DNA of 15,208 nt. Origin: CAYRFQ01 sp964423615 (lineage in GTDB: Bacteria; Planctomycetota; Planctomycetia; Gemmatales; Gemmataceae). The stretch lies in contig CAYRFQ010000143.1 in NCBI GenBank assembly GCA_964423615.1, positions 1-15,208 on the forward strand, read 5' to 3'. The notes under the pieces were generated by a model. It saw nothing but the letters and a program-made list of their open reading frames with translations, had not been told where the DNA came from and searched no databases. A program made the position numbers and the translations under genes. This document shows positions 1 through 6,552 of the stretch, in pieces; position 1 is the stretch's first letter; each line of letters opens with the position of its first letter.

Positions 1-4
1 CTCT

Positions 5-47
5 GCCCGTGAGACCCCCATTTTGGGGGGTCTCAAACCATGCGGGC
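5..47. terminator. Strong nested hairpin past the end of cas1
   Basis: A perfect 10-bp stem is formed by TGAGACCCCC (10-19) and GGGGGTCTCA (26-35) around the 6-nt loop ATTTTG. Outside it, GCCCG (5-9) can pair with CGGGC (43-47), leaving a one-sided 7-nt bulge. It lies about 35 nt beyond the cas1 stop codon in the direction of cas1 transcription, where a terminator for the cas2-RT-cas1 cassette would be expected. No clear U-tract follows directly on the minus strand, so it may instead be a processing or stabilising hairpin, a bidirectional terminator, or part of an element that continues left of the window. Confidence 0.5.
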
Positions 48-82
48 AAACTTTTTCCATATCTCTTGTTTTATCCAAATTA

Positions 83-1096
83 TCAAAGAGCTTCTGAATC
101 ATCTTGGGCTTCGTCTGTGGAAACCTCCGGGAAGGAATTCTTGCGTTGCCTCAGTTGACCCTTGAGTGAGTCGATAATTTGAGACAGTGTGAGGTCATGG
201 TGTTGGTCGTGCCAGTACTCCTCCCATCTTTGCAAAATATTGGGAAAGGCTTGAGGCGTCAAGCGAAAACCACCATCCTTTGGGACGAAATCTTCGGGAG
301 TCACTCCCTTTCGGTTACACAACCTGAGCACCCAACGATCGACCGTAGGCACACGCAGTGGTTCGACCAGGTCACAAACTAAAGAAGGTCTTCCGGCCCG
401 GTATTCATGAAGGCCACCCAAATACGGTTCAAGACCTTGAGCCTCGACACGGGCCAACGTTCGAGTGTGCAACCACGTGTAGCCCAGGCTCAACATGGCA
501 TTCACCGGATCACGCGGAGGACGTCGGGTTCGCTGAGTGAATTTCCAAGGGTCGTTCAATGCCGTTCCGAACAACCGGAACCAAGCGGCCGAGGCTGCGC
601 CTTCGATTCCTCGCAATTGTTCGATCGTTGGGTTCTGGGAACACCGTTGGAATCCCGATTCGAGTTGCCGCAGTATGTCGGTTGCATCTGGTGTGCTTTT
701 CCTTTGAAAATACCGAGCAGCTTCGATCTGAGAAGTGATCTTGGCCCCGACCACTTGGGCAGCCCATTGTGTTCGCCACTGGAGATCCAAAAACGCTTGA
801 TATTGCAACAAACGCAAGGACGTGCGGGAAGCATCCGAACGAACGAGCCGCCCACGACAGTTTTGTCCTGCCAAACTCAACCATGCCACGGGAATCTCGT
901 AGCGAAAGAGCATCTGGAAGGCATCGTCGGTGATCCCGACCGGTCCATAACAACAAATCTCTTCGAGCTTCGAGGGATCGAGCCGAACAGGAGATTCGTC
1001 CTTGGCTGAGAATGCCAAGCGCCCGTTAATGACCTTGAGCTTCCCTGGACCCACCAAGTGAGCGATGGGTGTCGAGACGGAAGTTGTGCGTCGCAT
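83..1096 (-). CDS. cas1: CRISPR-associated integrase Cas1
   Basis: Cas1 is the metal-dependent integrase that, with Cas2, inserts new spacers at the leader end of the array. The 337-residue protein has the usual Cas1 length. The expected catalytic residues are visible: E165 in RGIEGA, H230 in YLGGLHEYR, and the acidic pair around D242/E245 in CDLVEPLR. The start is ATG 1096, with AAGGAG about 8 nt upstream. The reading frame stays open for 121 codons further upstream, but those codons lie inside the RT gene and do not resemble Cas1. The ATG shares its A with the RT stop (TGATG), so the two proteins are probably made in a coupled way. No RT or Cas6 domain is fused to this Cas1. Confidence 0.95.
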   Translation of the reverse strand: MRRTTSVSTPIAHLVGPGKLKVINGRLAFSAKDESPVRLDPSKLEEICCYGPVGITDDAFQMLFRYEIPVAWLSLAGQNCRGRLVRSDASRTSLRLLQYQAFLDLQWRTQWAAQVVGAKITSQIEAARYFQRKSTPDATDILRQLESGFQRCSQNPTIEQLRGIEGAASAAWFRLFGTALNDPWKFTQRTRRPPRDPVNAMLSLGYTWLHTRTLARVEAQGLEPYLGGLHEYRAGRPSLVCDLVEPLRVPTVDRWVLRLCNRKGVTPEDFVPKDGGFRLTPQAFPNILQRWEEYWHDQHHDLTLSQIIDSLKGQLRQRKNSFPEVSTDEAQDDSEAL

Positions 1097-2634
1097 CAAC
1101 CAATCTCCTTTTCGGGAACGTCGGTTGGTGCGTCTTCTTCGGAGACCTCGAGTTCCTCCTCGAGGGCAACTTCTTCGAGGGCCTTCTTGGCTTCGGGGCG
1201 TCTCCACATCCACCTGGGCTTTCGGATCAAATTGGCCGGAGCATAGGGAGCCAACGAGGACAACACGACCAGCCGAGCACCCGGAACTTCCCATGTCCAA
1301 AACCCTCGTGGAAGCTTGACGCGGTACTGTTGGTAGATTTGGCTGCGTTTGGTCTGGGTAATGGCCACCAGAAGTGTGGCAACGCATTCCCGTGTGTGGT
1401 CGTCGAGGACGCGAAAGACCTCCGGAGCATTGTCGGCGAATCGATATGCCTGTCGCCAATCACGAAGTTGCTGATTGATCGAAACGATCCAGCGAGCAGG
1501 GTTGAATGCGCTGCCATCGATCCTTTGGCTTGGTGGAGCCGTCATCTCGGTGATCCGGTCGAGCATCTCAACGACCTTGGCGTCTGGAATCAGGTAACCG
1601 AACGTCGTCTCACCGGTCCAGCGGTGGGGGCGAGGTTGCAGTCGAACTCCCAGCCACGAAAGCCCACTCTCGACAGGGACGATGCATGCTCCGTTGTCTT
1701 TGAGCTTCAAGTGCAATCGCCGGAGGACCTGACGGACGAGGGACAATCCTCGCTCGGCCAACTTGGACCCACGAGCCAAGAGCAAGATGTCATCGGCGTA
1801 GCGAAACACTCGGATGCCGTTTTGCGACAACTGACCAGCATCATGGATGGCCTGGTCCAGAGGATGTAGGTAGAGGTTACAAAGCAAAGGAGACAACGAA
1901 CTGCCCTGGACAATTCCAGTCTTGCGTTTCCACCAGAATTTCCCGTTTGTGATGCCTCCGGAATGCAAAATCAGGTCGATCAATCGCATCACCTCCGGGT
2001 CAGCAATGTGGCGTGCTAATTCCGACCGGAGGACGTCGTGGTCGATCGTGTCGAAACAATTCGCGATGTCGAGCTGGACCCCATGGGTGTAGGGCATGGA
2101 TTGGTCTTGGGGGCAACGTAATAAACCCGTCACGGAATGTAATGCCGCGGGGACCGATCGACCAGGTCGGAATCCAAAACTGCAATTCAAGAAGACCGGC
2201 TCCAGGAGAGTTTCCAGGATTTGTTTGAGTCCCGCCTGAACGACTCGATCCTTGATGGCCAGAATCCCCAGTTTGCGTTTGGCTCCCGGTCGGTTTGGCT
2301 TGGGGACCTCTAACCATCGAGGTGGCAGCGGGTGATAACGTCGGTGATAGATGTCGTCGGCGAGTTGAGCCAACCAGGGCCCGACGCGGTCTTCAAGGTC
2401 TCGACACGCGACGCCATCGGTGCCTGGAGTGTTCGCTCCGTCGGTCCGACGTACACGTTCCCATGCGGCTTCCAGGTTTCGTCGGTCCAAAAACCACGTC
2501 GTTAGTTTTTGGACGGGACGTTCAGCCGTCCGTAGTTCGTGATAGAGTTGGGTCTGCAATTCGAACAAGGCCGACGACCCGTTCGAAGATATGGCGCGTT
2601 GCGAGAGGTCGAGTAGAGATAGTTTTGGTAGCAT
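1096..2634 (-). CDS. CRISPR-associated reverse transcriptase (group II intron-like)
   Basis: This is an RNA-dependent DNA polymerase of the type found beside or fused to Cas1 in type III systems, where relatives allow spacers to be taken from RNA. The 512 residues show an intron-RT N-terminus (GTDGV near 71-75, PKPNRPGAKRKLGI near 111-124). The Palm motifs follow: QLDIANCFDTI with D189, GIVQGSSLSPLL (240-251), and the catalytic YADD at 279-282. After the thumb-like region the C-terminus ends in an acidic tail rich in Glu (about 481-512) that resembles a linker. No Cas6 domain, HNH endonuclease domain or intron RNA is seen, so it is not a mobile intron protein. It follows cas2 by 55 nt and overlaps cas1 by one base. 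The start ATG 2634 has only a weak AAGGG in front of it. Confidence 0.93.
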   Translation of the reverse strand: MLPKLSLLDLSQRAISSNGSSALFELQTQLYHELRTAERPVQKLTTWFLDRRNLEAAWERVRRTDGANTPGTDGVACRDLEDRVGPWLAQLADDIYHRRYHPLPPRWLEVPKPNRPGAKRKLGILAIKDRVVQAGLKQILETLLEPVFLNCSFGFRPGRSVPAALHSVTGLLRCPQDQSMPYTHGVQLDIANCFDTIDHDVLRSELARHIADPEVMRLIDLILHSGGITNGKFWWKRKTGIVQGSSLSPLLCNLYLHPLDQAIHDAGQLSQNGIRVFRYADDILLLARGSKLAERGLSLVRQVLRRLHLKLKDNGACIVPVESGLSWLGVRLQPRPHRWTGETTFGYLIPDAKVVEMLDRITEMTAPPSQRIDGSAFNPARWIVSINQQLRDWRQAYRFADNAPEVFRVLDDHTRECVATLLVAITQTKRSQIYQQYRVKLPRGFWTWEVPGARLVVLSSLAPYAPANLIRKPRWMWRRPEAKKALEEVALEEELEVSEEDAPTDVPEKEIG

Positions 2635-2689
2635 GGGCCCTTGTTAGTTTGAGAAGGAAAGATCGAGAGAAATCCCACGGCGAGAACTG

Positions 2690-2995
2690 TCATTCGTTGG
2701 GGACGGTAGTTGCCTCGCCATGACCGAGAACGATGGCAGAGGGTTGGACATTAGCCGGGGAACCGCAAGTGAACCCGAGTGGTTGTTTCGTCTCGGCCAG
2801 CGGCCAAGCCTGAAGAACGTCCATTTGGAGGTTCAACAAGGTCTGCGTTTGTTCAAGGAGTGCTTGGATTTGGTTGGCATTCCCTTCGAACAAGAAGACC
2901 GATTTCTGCAAACGGAGGGCGTGTTTCTCAAGCGTCCGTGCTACTCGACGCAGTCGCGACGGGTCTGCGATGTCGTAGGCCACGATATAGAACAC
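2690..2995 (-). CDS. cas2: CRISPR-associated protein Cas2
   Basis: Cas2 is the small ferredoxin-like protein that bridges Cas1 dimers during spacer integration. The product begins VFYIVAYDIADP, with the conserved Asp of the family at residue 8, followed by RLRRVARTLEKHALRLQKSV and a typical second half. I chose the GTG at 2995, giving 101 residues, because AGAGGG lies 7 nt upstream and the Cas2 fold starts there. The frame extends to another GTG at 3124, but those 43 extra residues are basic and unlike Cas2, and the in-frame ATG 3106 has no ribosome-binding site. The tail after about residue 65 is longer than in compact Cas2 proteins. It is the first gene of the RT-cas1 cassette and diverges from cas6. 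Confidence 0.88.
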   Translation of the reverse strand: MFYIVAYDIADPSRLRRVARTLEKHALRLQKSVFLFEGNANQIQALLEQTQTLLNLQMDVLQAWPLAETKQPLGFTCGSPANVQPSAIVLGHGEATTVPNE

Positions 2996-3059
2996 TTCCG
3001 AGCCCTCTTGTTTCTGCGTTCGTGTCTTCTCTAACCTTACGCGTGAACTGCTTCGGCAC

Positions 3060-3075
3060 TGACAACCGATTGTCA
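3060..3075. promoter_or_regulatory. Operator-like inverted repeat between cas2 and cas6
   Basis: TGACAACCGATTGTCA is a perfect inverted repeat with 6-bp arms and a 4-nt centre. It sits in the 191-bp gap (2996-3186) between the divergent cas2 and cas6 genes, and its right half TTGTCA recurs at 3100-3105. The arms also resemble a -35 element on both strands, but I see no convincing -10 at the right distance. It may be a binding site for a regulator of both adaptation and processing genes. Nothing else in this gap stands out. Confidence 0.3.
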
Positions 3076-3186
3076 CTTTTCGATGAGGTCGTGCCTGATT
3101 TGTCATCAGATGTTTCACAGCCACGTAGTGAAAATAGATCGGTTCCGAAACGACGGTTTTGGTTTGGTGAGAACGAGGAATTCACG

Positions 3187-4182
3187 ATGTTACCGGTACT
3201 CGACACAGTTCGCGTCCTGCGTCTGACAAAAGAAGGCCATCTGCAAAGATGGTTGGGGCCAGCATTACGGGGGCTCGTCGGACACTTTTTCAAGGCCGAT
3301 GTGTGTCGCCACTCACAAGCTGAGCAACGCGAAATATGGACTCACTGCCGCGGATGCCCCTACATGCGCGAATGCCCCTATGGCCAGACACTCGAACCTG
3401 ACCCACCTTTAGAAGCCGACGTCTTCAAAGGCCAGGAGGAGGCCGCTAAACCGGTGGTGATCTCTCCAGTGATGCTTGACGAACCTTGGGCCGATGTCGA
3501 CTCCGAGATTCCTGTTCGTGTGACGTTTGTTGGCCATTCGGCCATCGCGCATGCTGAGGCGTTTTGGGATTCGATGGCTTCAGCGGGTAACGATCCGAAA
3601 CGAGGGCTAGGGCTGGACCACGTTACGTTTGAGACGTTGGACGATCCAGACGAGCTTGGCGGCTACCCACCAGCACACCAATCTTTCGTCGATGTCCCGT
3701 TGTCCCCGTCGGCCATGACTGGAACGATTCCGTTCCTCAAAGTCGAAATGATAAGCCCTCTGATCCTTAAAACCAAAAACACGCAAGGCAAGAAGCAGCT
3801 GGTGCAAAAGCCAAAGTTTAGTGATCTCTTGTCTGGCTGCCTGCGGACCGTGGGGCAACTGTTTGCTCTGTATGATGAGCGCTTACCTGCTGCGTTTCCG
3901 GACCTCAAAGTTTGGTCAACAGAGGTCAAGACGTACAAAGCGGGGTTCCTGGGGTTCCAACAAAGACGTTGGTCGAACCGGCAAGAACAGGGAGGCATGC
4001 TGAGAGGAATTGTGGGGTCAGTGATCTATCGCGACGTACCACTTTCGTTGGTGCGGTGGGTCTATTGGGGAGGTCGGCTCCATGTTGGTGGACAGCGAGT
4101 GTCGGGAGCTGGTGGGTGGCATTTGAGTTGGTCTGAAGAGAGGCGAATGGTTCAACAGGAGCTTTGGCATGAGTTTTATTGA
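3187..4182 (+). CDS. cas6: CRISPR RNA endonuclease Cas6
   Basis: Cas6 is the metal-independent RNase that cuts the array transcript within each repeat. The 331-residue protein has the C-terminal RAMP-fold signature: strands ending in GIVGSVIYRD and WGGRLHVGGQ, and a glycine-rich loop near 301-311 (GGQRVSGAGG). The N-terminal half carries four cysteines (C40, C54, C57, C63) in a Cys cluster ending in CPYG, as in Cas6 proteins of the PF10040 type. The start ATG 3187 is preceded by GAGGAA at good spacing. The frame is open further upstream but overlaps the opposite-strand cas2, so that part is not used. It is the only gene on the plus strand, so it is transcribed apart from both the adaptation and effector operons. 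It converges on the membrane CARF gene, with 38 nt between the two stops. Confidence 0.9.
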   Translation: MLPVLDTVRVLRLTKEGHLQRWLGPALRGLVGHFFKADVCRHSQAEQREIWTHCRGCPYMRECPYGQTLEPDPPLEADVFKGQEEAAKPVVISPVMLDEPWADVDSEIPVRVTFVGHSAIAHAEAFWDSMASAGNDPKRGLGLDHVTFETLDDPDELGGYPPAHQSFVDVPLSPSAMTGTIPFLKVEMISPLILKTKNTQGKKQLVQKPKFSDLLSGCLRTVGQLFALYDERLPAAFPDLKVWSTEVKTYKAGFLGFQQRRWSNRQEQGGMLRGIVGSVIYRDVPLSLVRWVYWGGRLHVGGQRVSGAGGWHLSWSEERRMVQQELWHEFY

Positions 4183-4220
4183 CAGAACCGCCGTCGTCTC
4201 TCAATCAGATCTATATTGAA

Positions 4221-5108
4221 TTATTCGTTGTCGTCATTTTCGAACATCGGGGCCAAATCGATCCCGATTGGCAGGCTTCGATTTCCTTCGATCGGCTCTC
4301 CAAACAAGTTCCTGGTGGCGTCCATGTACTGCAATTTTCGGTTGGGGCCCACACACGCCGCTGCCATGGCTACACTCATCAACTTTGTTCCGCCAGTGAT
4401 ATCGACCAGTATGGCCTCCTCCTTGTATGCCGAATCTCGGAAAATTGTTTCTGTAAGCTTCCAAATCCCAGTATAGTCCCACGATTTCACGGTGAGTCCT
4501 TCTGTATGAACAACCAATCGATCGCCATAGACAACGTTGAGATACTTCGCCAAGAGTTGACCAGCTAGCTCCGAGCCCCGCAAGCACTTGGTTGCTTCAG
4601 CGACCTCGACGAATTCCGTCTCGGTTGTGATCAACCAGATCTCACGGAGTTTCCCTTCCGCAACGTGATGGCGGATAGCTTCGATTGGGTTGTGAAGGTT
4701 CGACTGCGATATGTGAACAATTTCGAAATCGGCTTCGGAAAGCTCCTCAACGGACCGCTCTAGAAGTTTGTTGATGTTGGTCGTAAGTGCCTCGGCCGCC
4801 TTATCGTCTTGCTGTCCTTGGTGGCGGGCGTTGTAGGTTGAGATGGTGAGCACGAGGCCTGACGCGGCGGGTGGTTTTTCTTTGACGAATTCGGTCCGAA
4901 TTTGCGAGAGCTGTTTTGTGTCTCTGCGGTGGGTGGCAACGATCAACCAGCCAACAACTCCAAGGGACAAAAGACAAGCCAACCACAACGGAACGAGATT
5001 ACTCACTGGCCCAAGAGCAATTGTGAGCACGAAAGCCGCGACATACTCACCGTTTCGTTTGGGGTTCAAAATACGAGCAAACAAGTTGCGTCTTTGGACT
5101 TGCGACAT
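4221..5108 (-). CDS. Membrane-anchored CARF-domain protein (putative cyclic oligoadenylate-gated membrane effector)
   Basis: The 295-residue protein has a basic N-terminus, then two adjacent hydrophobic segments (about 22-38 and 40-58) split by a Pro-containing turn and followed by HRR. The positive-inside rule would put both ends in the cytoplasm. The rest (about 85-295) looks like a CARF domain: a first strand GLVLTIST and the CARF signature VDITGGTKLMSV at 235-246, with a hydrophobic strand before it. No nuclease motif (HEPN R-x4-6-H or PD-ExK) is visible, so the membrane segment is the likely output. The general plan resembles Cam1, a CARF membrane protein reported to depolarise cells, but Cam1 has one helix and is shorter. 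I chose ATG 5108, with GGAG 9 nt upstream, over the upstream TTG at 5123. It is the last gene on the effector strand, 262 nt after the previous one. Confidence 0.82.
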   Translation of the reverse strand: MSQVQRRNLFARILNPKRNGEYVAAFVLTIALGPVSNLVPLWLACLLSLGVVGWLIVATHRRDTKQLSQIRTEFVKEKPPAASGLVLTISTYNARHQGQQDDKAAEALTTNINKLLERSVEELSEADFEIVHISQSNLHNPIEAIRHHVAEGKLREIWLITTETEFVEVAEATKCLRGSELAGQLLAKYLNVVYGDRLVVHTEGLTVKSWDYTGIWKLTETIFRDSAYKEEAILVDITGGTKLMSVAMAAACVGPNRKLQYMDATRNLFGEPIEGNRSLPIGIDLAPMFENDDNE

Positions 5109-5158
5109 GCAGGCATACTCCAAGAATTTCTGATCTCAATTGAATAGCTGAAGCGATG

Positions 5159-5184
5159 GAGTCGGCGACACGTTTCGCCGACTC
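5159..5184. terminator. Perfect 10-bp hairpin between the two CARF genes
   Basis: GAGTCGGCGA (5159-5168) and TCGCCGACTC (5175-5184) form a perfect stem with a 6-nt loop. On the minus strand the flanks AAGCGA and TCGCTT allow an alternative, longer stem with a 4-nt bulge. No U-run follows. It lies 51 nt before the membrane CARF start, so it may attenuate or end the upstream effector transcript, or protect mRNA ends. It could also mark a separate transcription unit for the membrane CARF gene. Confidence 0.45.
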
Positions 5185-5198
5185 GCTTTCAAGGGGAT

Positions 5199-5273
5199 TT
5201 ATCGATTTTGGACAAAGCTATATGCCAACAGGACGACGCAGAACAAAACGTAACAGGTGTACAGAATGACCAT
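5199..5273 (-). CDS. Candidate 24-residue hydrophobic micro-protein
   Basis: An ATG at 5273 opens 24 codons ending in TAA. The peptide begins MVILYTCYVLFCVVLL and ends SFVQNR: one uninterrupted hydrophobic stretch long enough for a membrane helix, with its only charged residue, an Arg, at the C-terminus. GGAG lies upstream but with a long spacing of about 14 nt. The stop is followed 14 nt later by the 10-bp hairpin, as in a short gene with its own 3' hairpin. Against it: short hydrophobic frames arise by chance, and a 61-codon frame (5374-5189) overlaps it in another register. If real, its place between two CARF genes, one of them membrane-bound, would suggest a small membrane partner or toxin-like peptide. 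Confidence 0.3.
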   Translation of the reverse strand: MVILYTCYVLFCVVLLAYSFVQNR

Positions 5274-5370
5274 TGGTGGGATTTGATCTCCAAGTCCAAG
5301 GGAGCGAGAATTGCTGTGACACTATATGTACGCAGAATCCGGTGGGGAGGTGACAAAACGGTAATTTCAC

Positions 5371-6525
5371 TCATTGTTCGGGCAACCACTCGTTTAACAA
5401 GGCCACCATCGCCGCTTTCTGGCTATCTGTCTCGGCTAAAGTTTCCACGACAAAGCCTACAGTTTCTGACCCATCGGACCAGAGTCCCTTTACCTCAGCA
5501 CGACTCAATCGGAATCGATTCAACTTTGGCAGCTTCGGATTGTGGTAATCTGTCCGGCAATAAACAACTTGTGGGACTTCTTCAATCAACTTTCCAAGAA
5601 AACGCTTCAAGGACTTGAGCGCCGCGATATGGCCGTGGTCGCATTTCGGCGGTTTTTTCTTGTTTGGCGGCACCACGGGCGGCAACATCTGGTCCCGGTT
5701 GGCTCGAAATCGTTCCCGGAACGTGTCGTGGAAGATCTGCCCAGTGGCAGCCAGTTCAATATAGTCCTCTCCGTCGATATCGATACGTTCGACCAAACTC
5801 TCGCAACGTTCATCCCACTCGTCTTCGTATTCGCTAGCGAGGACCAAGTCTTTCGCTCTTTCCAAGGAGAACAGCATTCCGCTCGTCCTCATCCAAAATT
5901 CGAAGTCCAGCGAAACGGGCATTGGGGGGAACGCGATGATCTCGGAGAAGAACTCATGCTTGTAATAAACCGGTACGCCAAGCGCTTGACCCAGCAACAC
6001 CGCGATCGCGATTTGAGCTTTGTATCCACCGGTGGCGTTGATGGCGCATGCGTCGCTCGAATAGTCCCGGATGACGCGGCACATCTCCCGAGCCAGATTC
6101 CGCAACCCGTGGGTTCGAAACTGTTGGGGGTCATTATCCTGCAACCCCTCGACTTCGACGAGCTCGACTGGGACGTGACCTCGGTAAGCAAAATATTGGC
6201 GGAGGACTTGCCCAATCGCGTGAGCGTCCTCTGTTGCCGAATGGAAAAAGAAAAGGCCGCAGTTGTTACTGACGTAGTCCTTGTCCAATAAACTCGCAAT
6301 GGAATTGATTTCAGCACCGCAAAGTCGTTCCGACGAGGGGAGTTCACCCAGAAGGCTAGCCACTTCGGACCATTGCTTCTGGGCATAGGCGGGCACGAGC
6401 CGTTCCGCGACGGGACGAATCTCCTCCTTGACCTTGCCTTCAGCCAAGTTGTTGTGGAGCAGTCCCAGGTTCGGACGAAACAAGCTCGTGCCAACTGTGC
6501 ATAGTAATGTATTCGGTTTGTGCAT
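5371..6525 (-). CDS. CARF-domain protein, APE2256-like, with unassigned C-terminal domain
   Basis: The N-terminal two thirds match the CARF type often annotated as the APE2256 family: TVGTSLF at 10-16 (ATG numbering) and the ligand-loop signature INATGGYKAQIAIAVLLGQA starting at 162, then PVYYKHEF. Residues about 210-276 look like a winged-helix segment (IDIDGEDYIELAATGQIF). A Pro/Lys linker (LPPVVPPNKKKPPK, about 281-294) leads to a C-terminal domain of about 90 residues. That domain shows no HEPN R-x4-6-H and no PD-ExK motif. Its size and its basic, strand-rich middle (KLPKLNRFRLSRAEVKGLW) would permit a RelE-like mRNA interferase, as in Cami1, but this is a guess. It may act as a cyclic oligoadenylate-activated effector or a ring nuclease. 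ATG 6525 has AGGA upstream and is preferred to the GTG at 6543. It follows cmr6-cmr1 by 27 nt. Confidence 0.82.
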   Translation of the reverse strand: MHKPNTLLCTVGTSLFRPNLGLLHNNLAEGKVKEEIRPVAERLVPAYAQKQWSEVASLLGELPSSERLCGAEINSIASLLDKDYVSNNCGLFFFHSATEDAHAIGQVLRQYFAYRGHVPVELVEVEGLQDNDPQQFRTHGLRNLAREMCRVIRDYSSDACAINATGGYKAQIAIAVLLGQALGVPVYYKHEFFSEIIAFPPMPVSLDFEFWMRTSGMLFSLERAKDLVLASEYEDEWDERCESLVERIDIDGEDYIELAATGQIFHDTFRERFRANRDQMLPPVVPPNKKKPPKCDHGHIAALKSLKRFLGKLIEEVPQVVYCRTDYHNPKLPKLNRFRLSRAEVKGLWSDGSETVGFVVETLAETDSQKAAMVALLNEWLPEQ

Positions 6526-6552
6526 CTTTGGAGGTCCTGGCACCGAATTAGA

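Noticed and set aside
1097..1459. Upstream extension of the cas1 frame by 121 codons.
   Set aside because: It lies wholly inside the RT gene in another register, is Arg/Gly/Ser-rich and unlike Cas1, and the ATG at 1096 has a good ribosome site.
1096..2634. A group II intron or retron carrying the RT.
   Set aside because: No HNH endonuclease domain, no intron RNA domain V/VI-like structure noticed beside the gene, and the RT is flanked directly by cas2 and cas1.
2996..3124. N-terminal extension of Cas2 to an upstream GTG.
   Set aside because: The extra 43 residues are basic and outside the Cas2 fold, and neither upstream start has a ribosome site, while the GTG at 2995 does.
2779..3186. Upstream extension of the cas6 frame on the plus strand.
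   Set aside because: It overlaps the opposite-strand cas2 gene and does not resemble Cas6; the ATG 3187 has its own GAGGAA.
5189..5374. A 61-codon minus-strand frame whose ATG overlaps the stop of the soluble CARF gene as ATGA.
   Set aside because: The overlap style matches the operon, but the product is Ser/Cys-rich with no recognisable feature, and it competes with the hydrophobic micro-ORF in another frame. Not excluded, but not supported enough to list.
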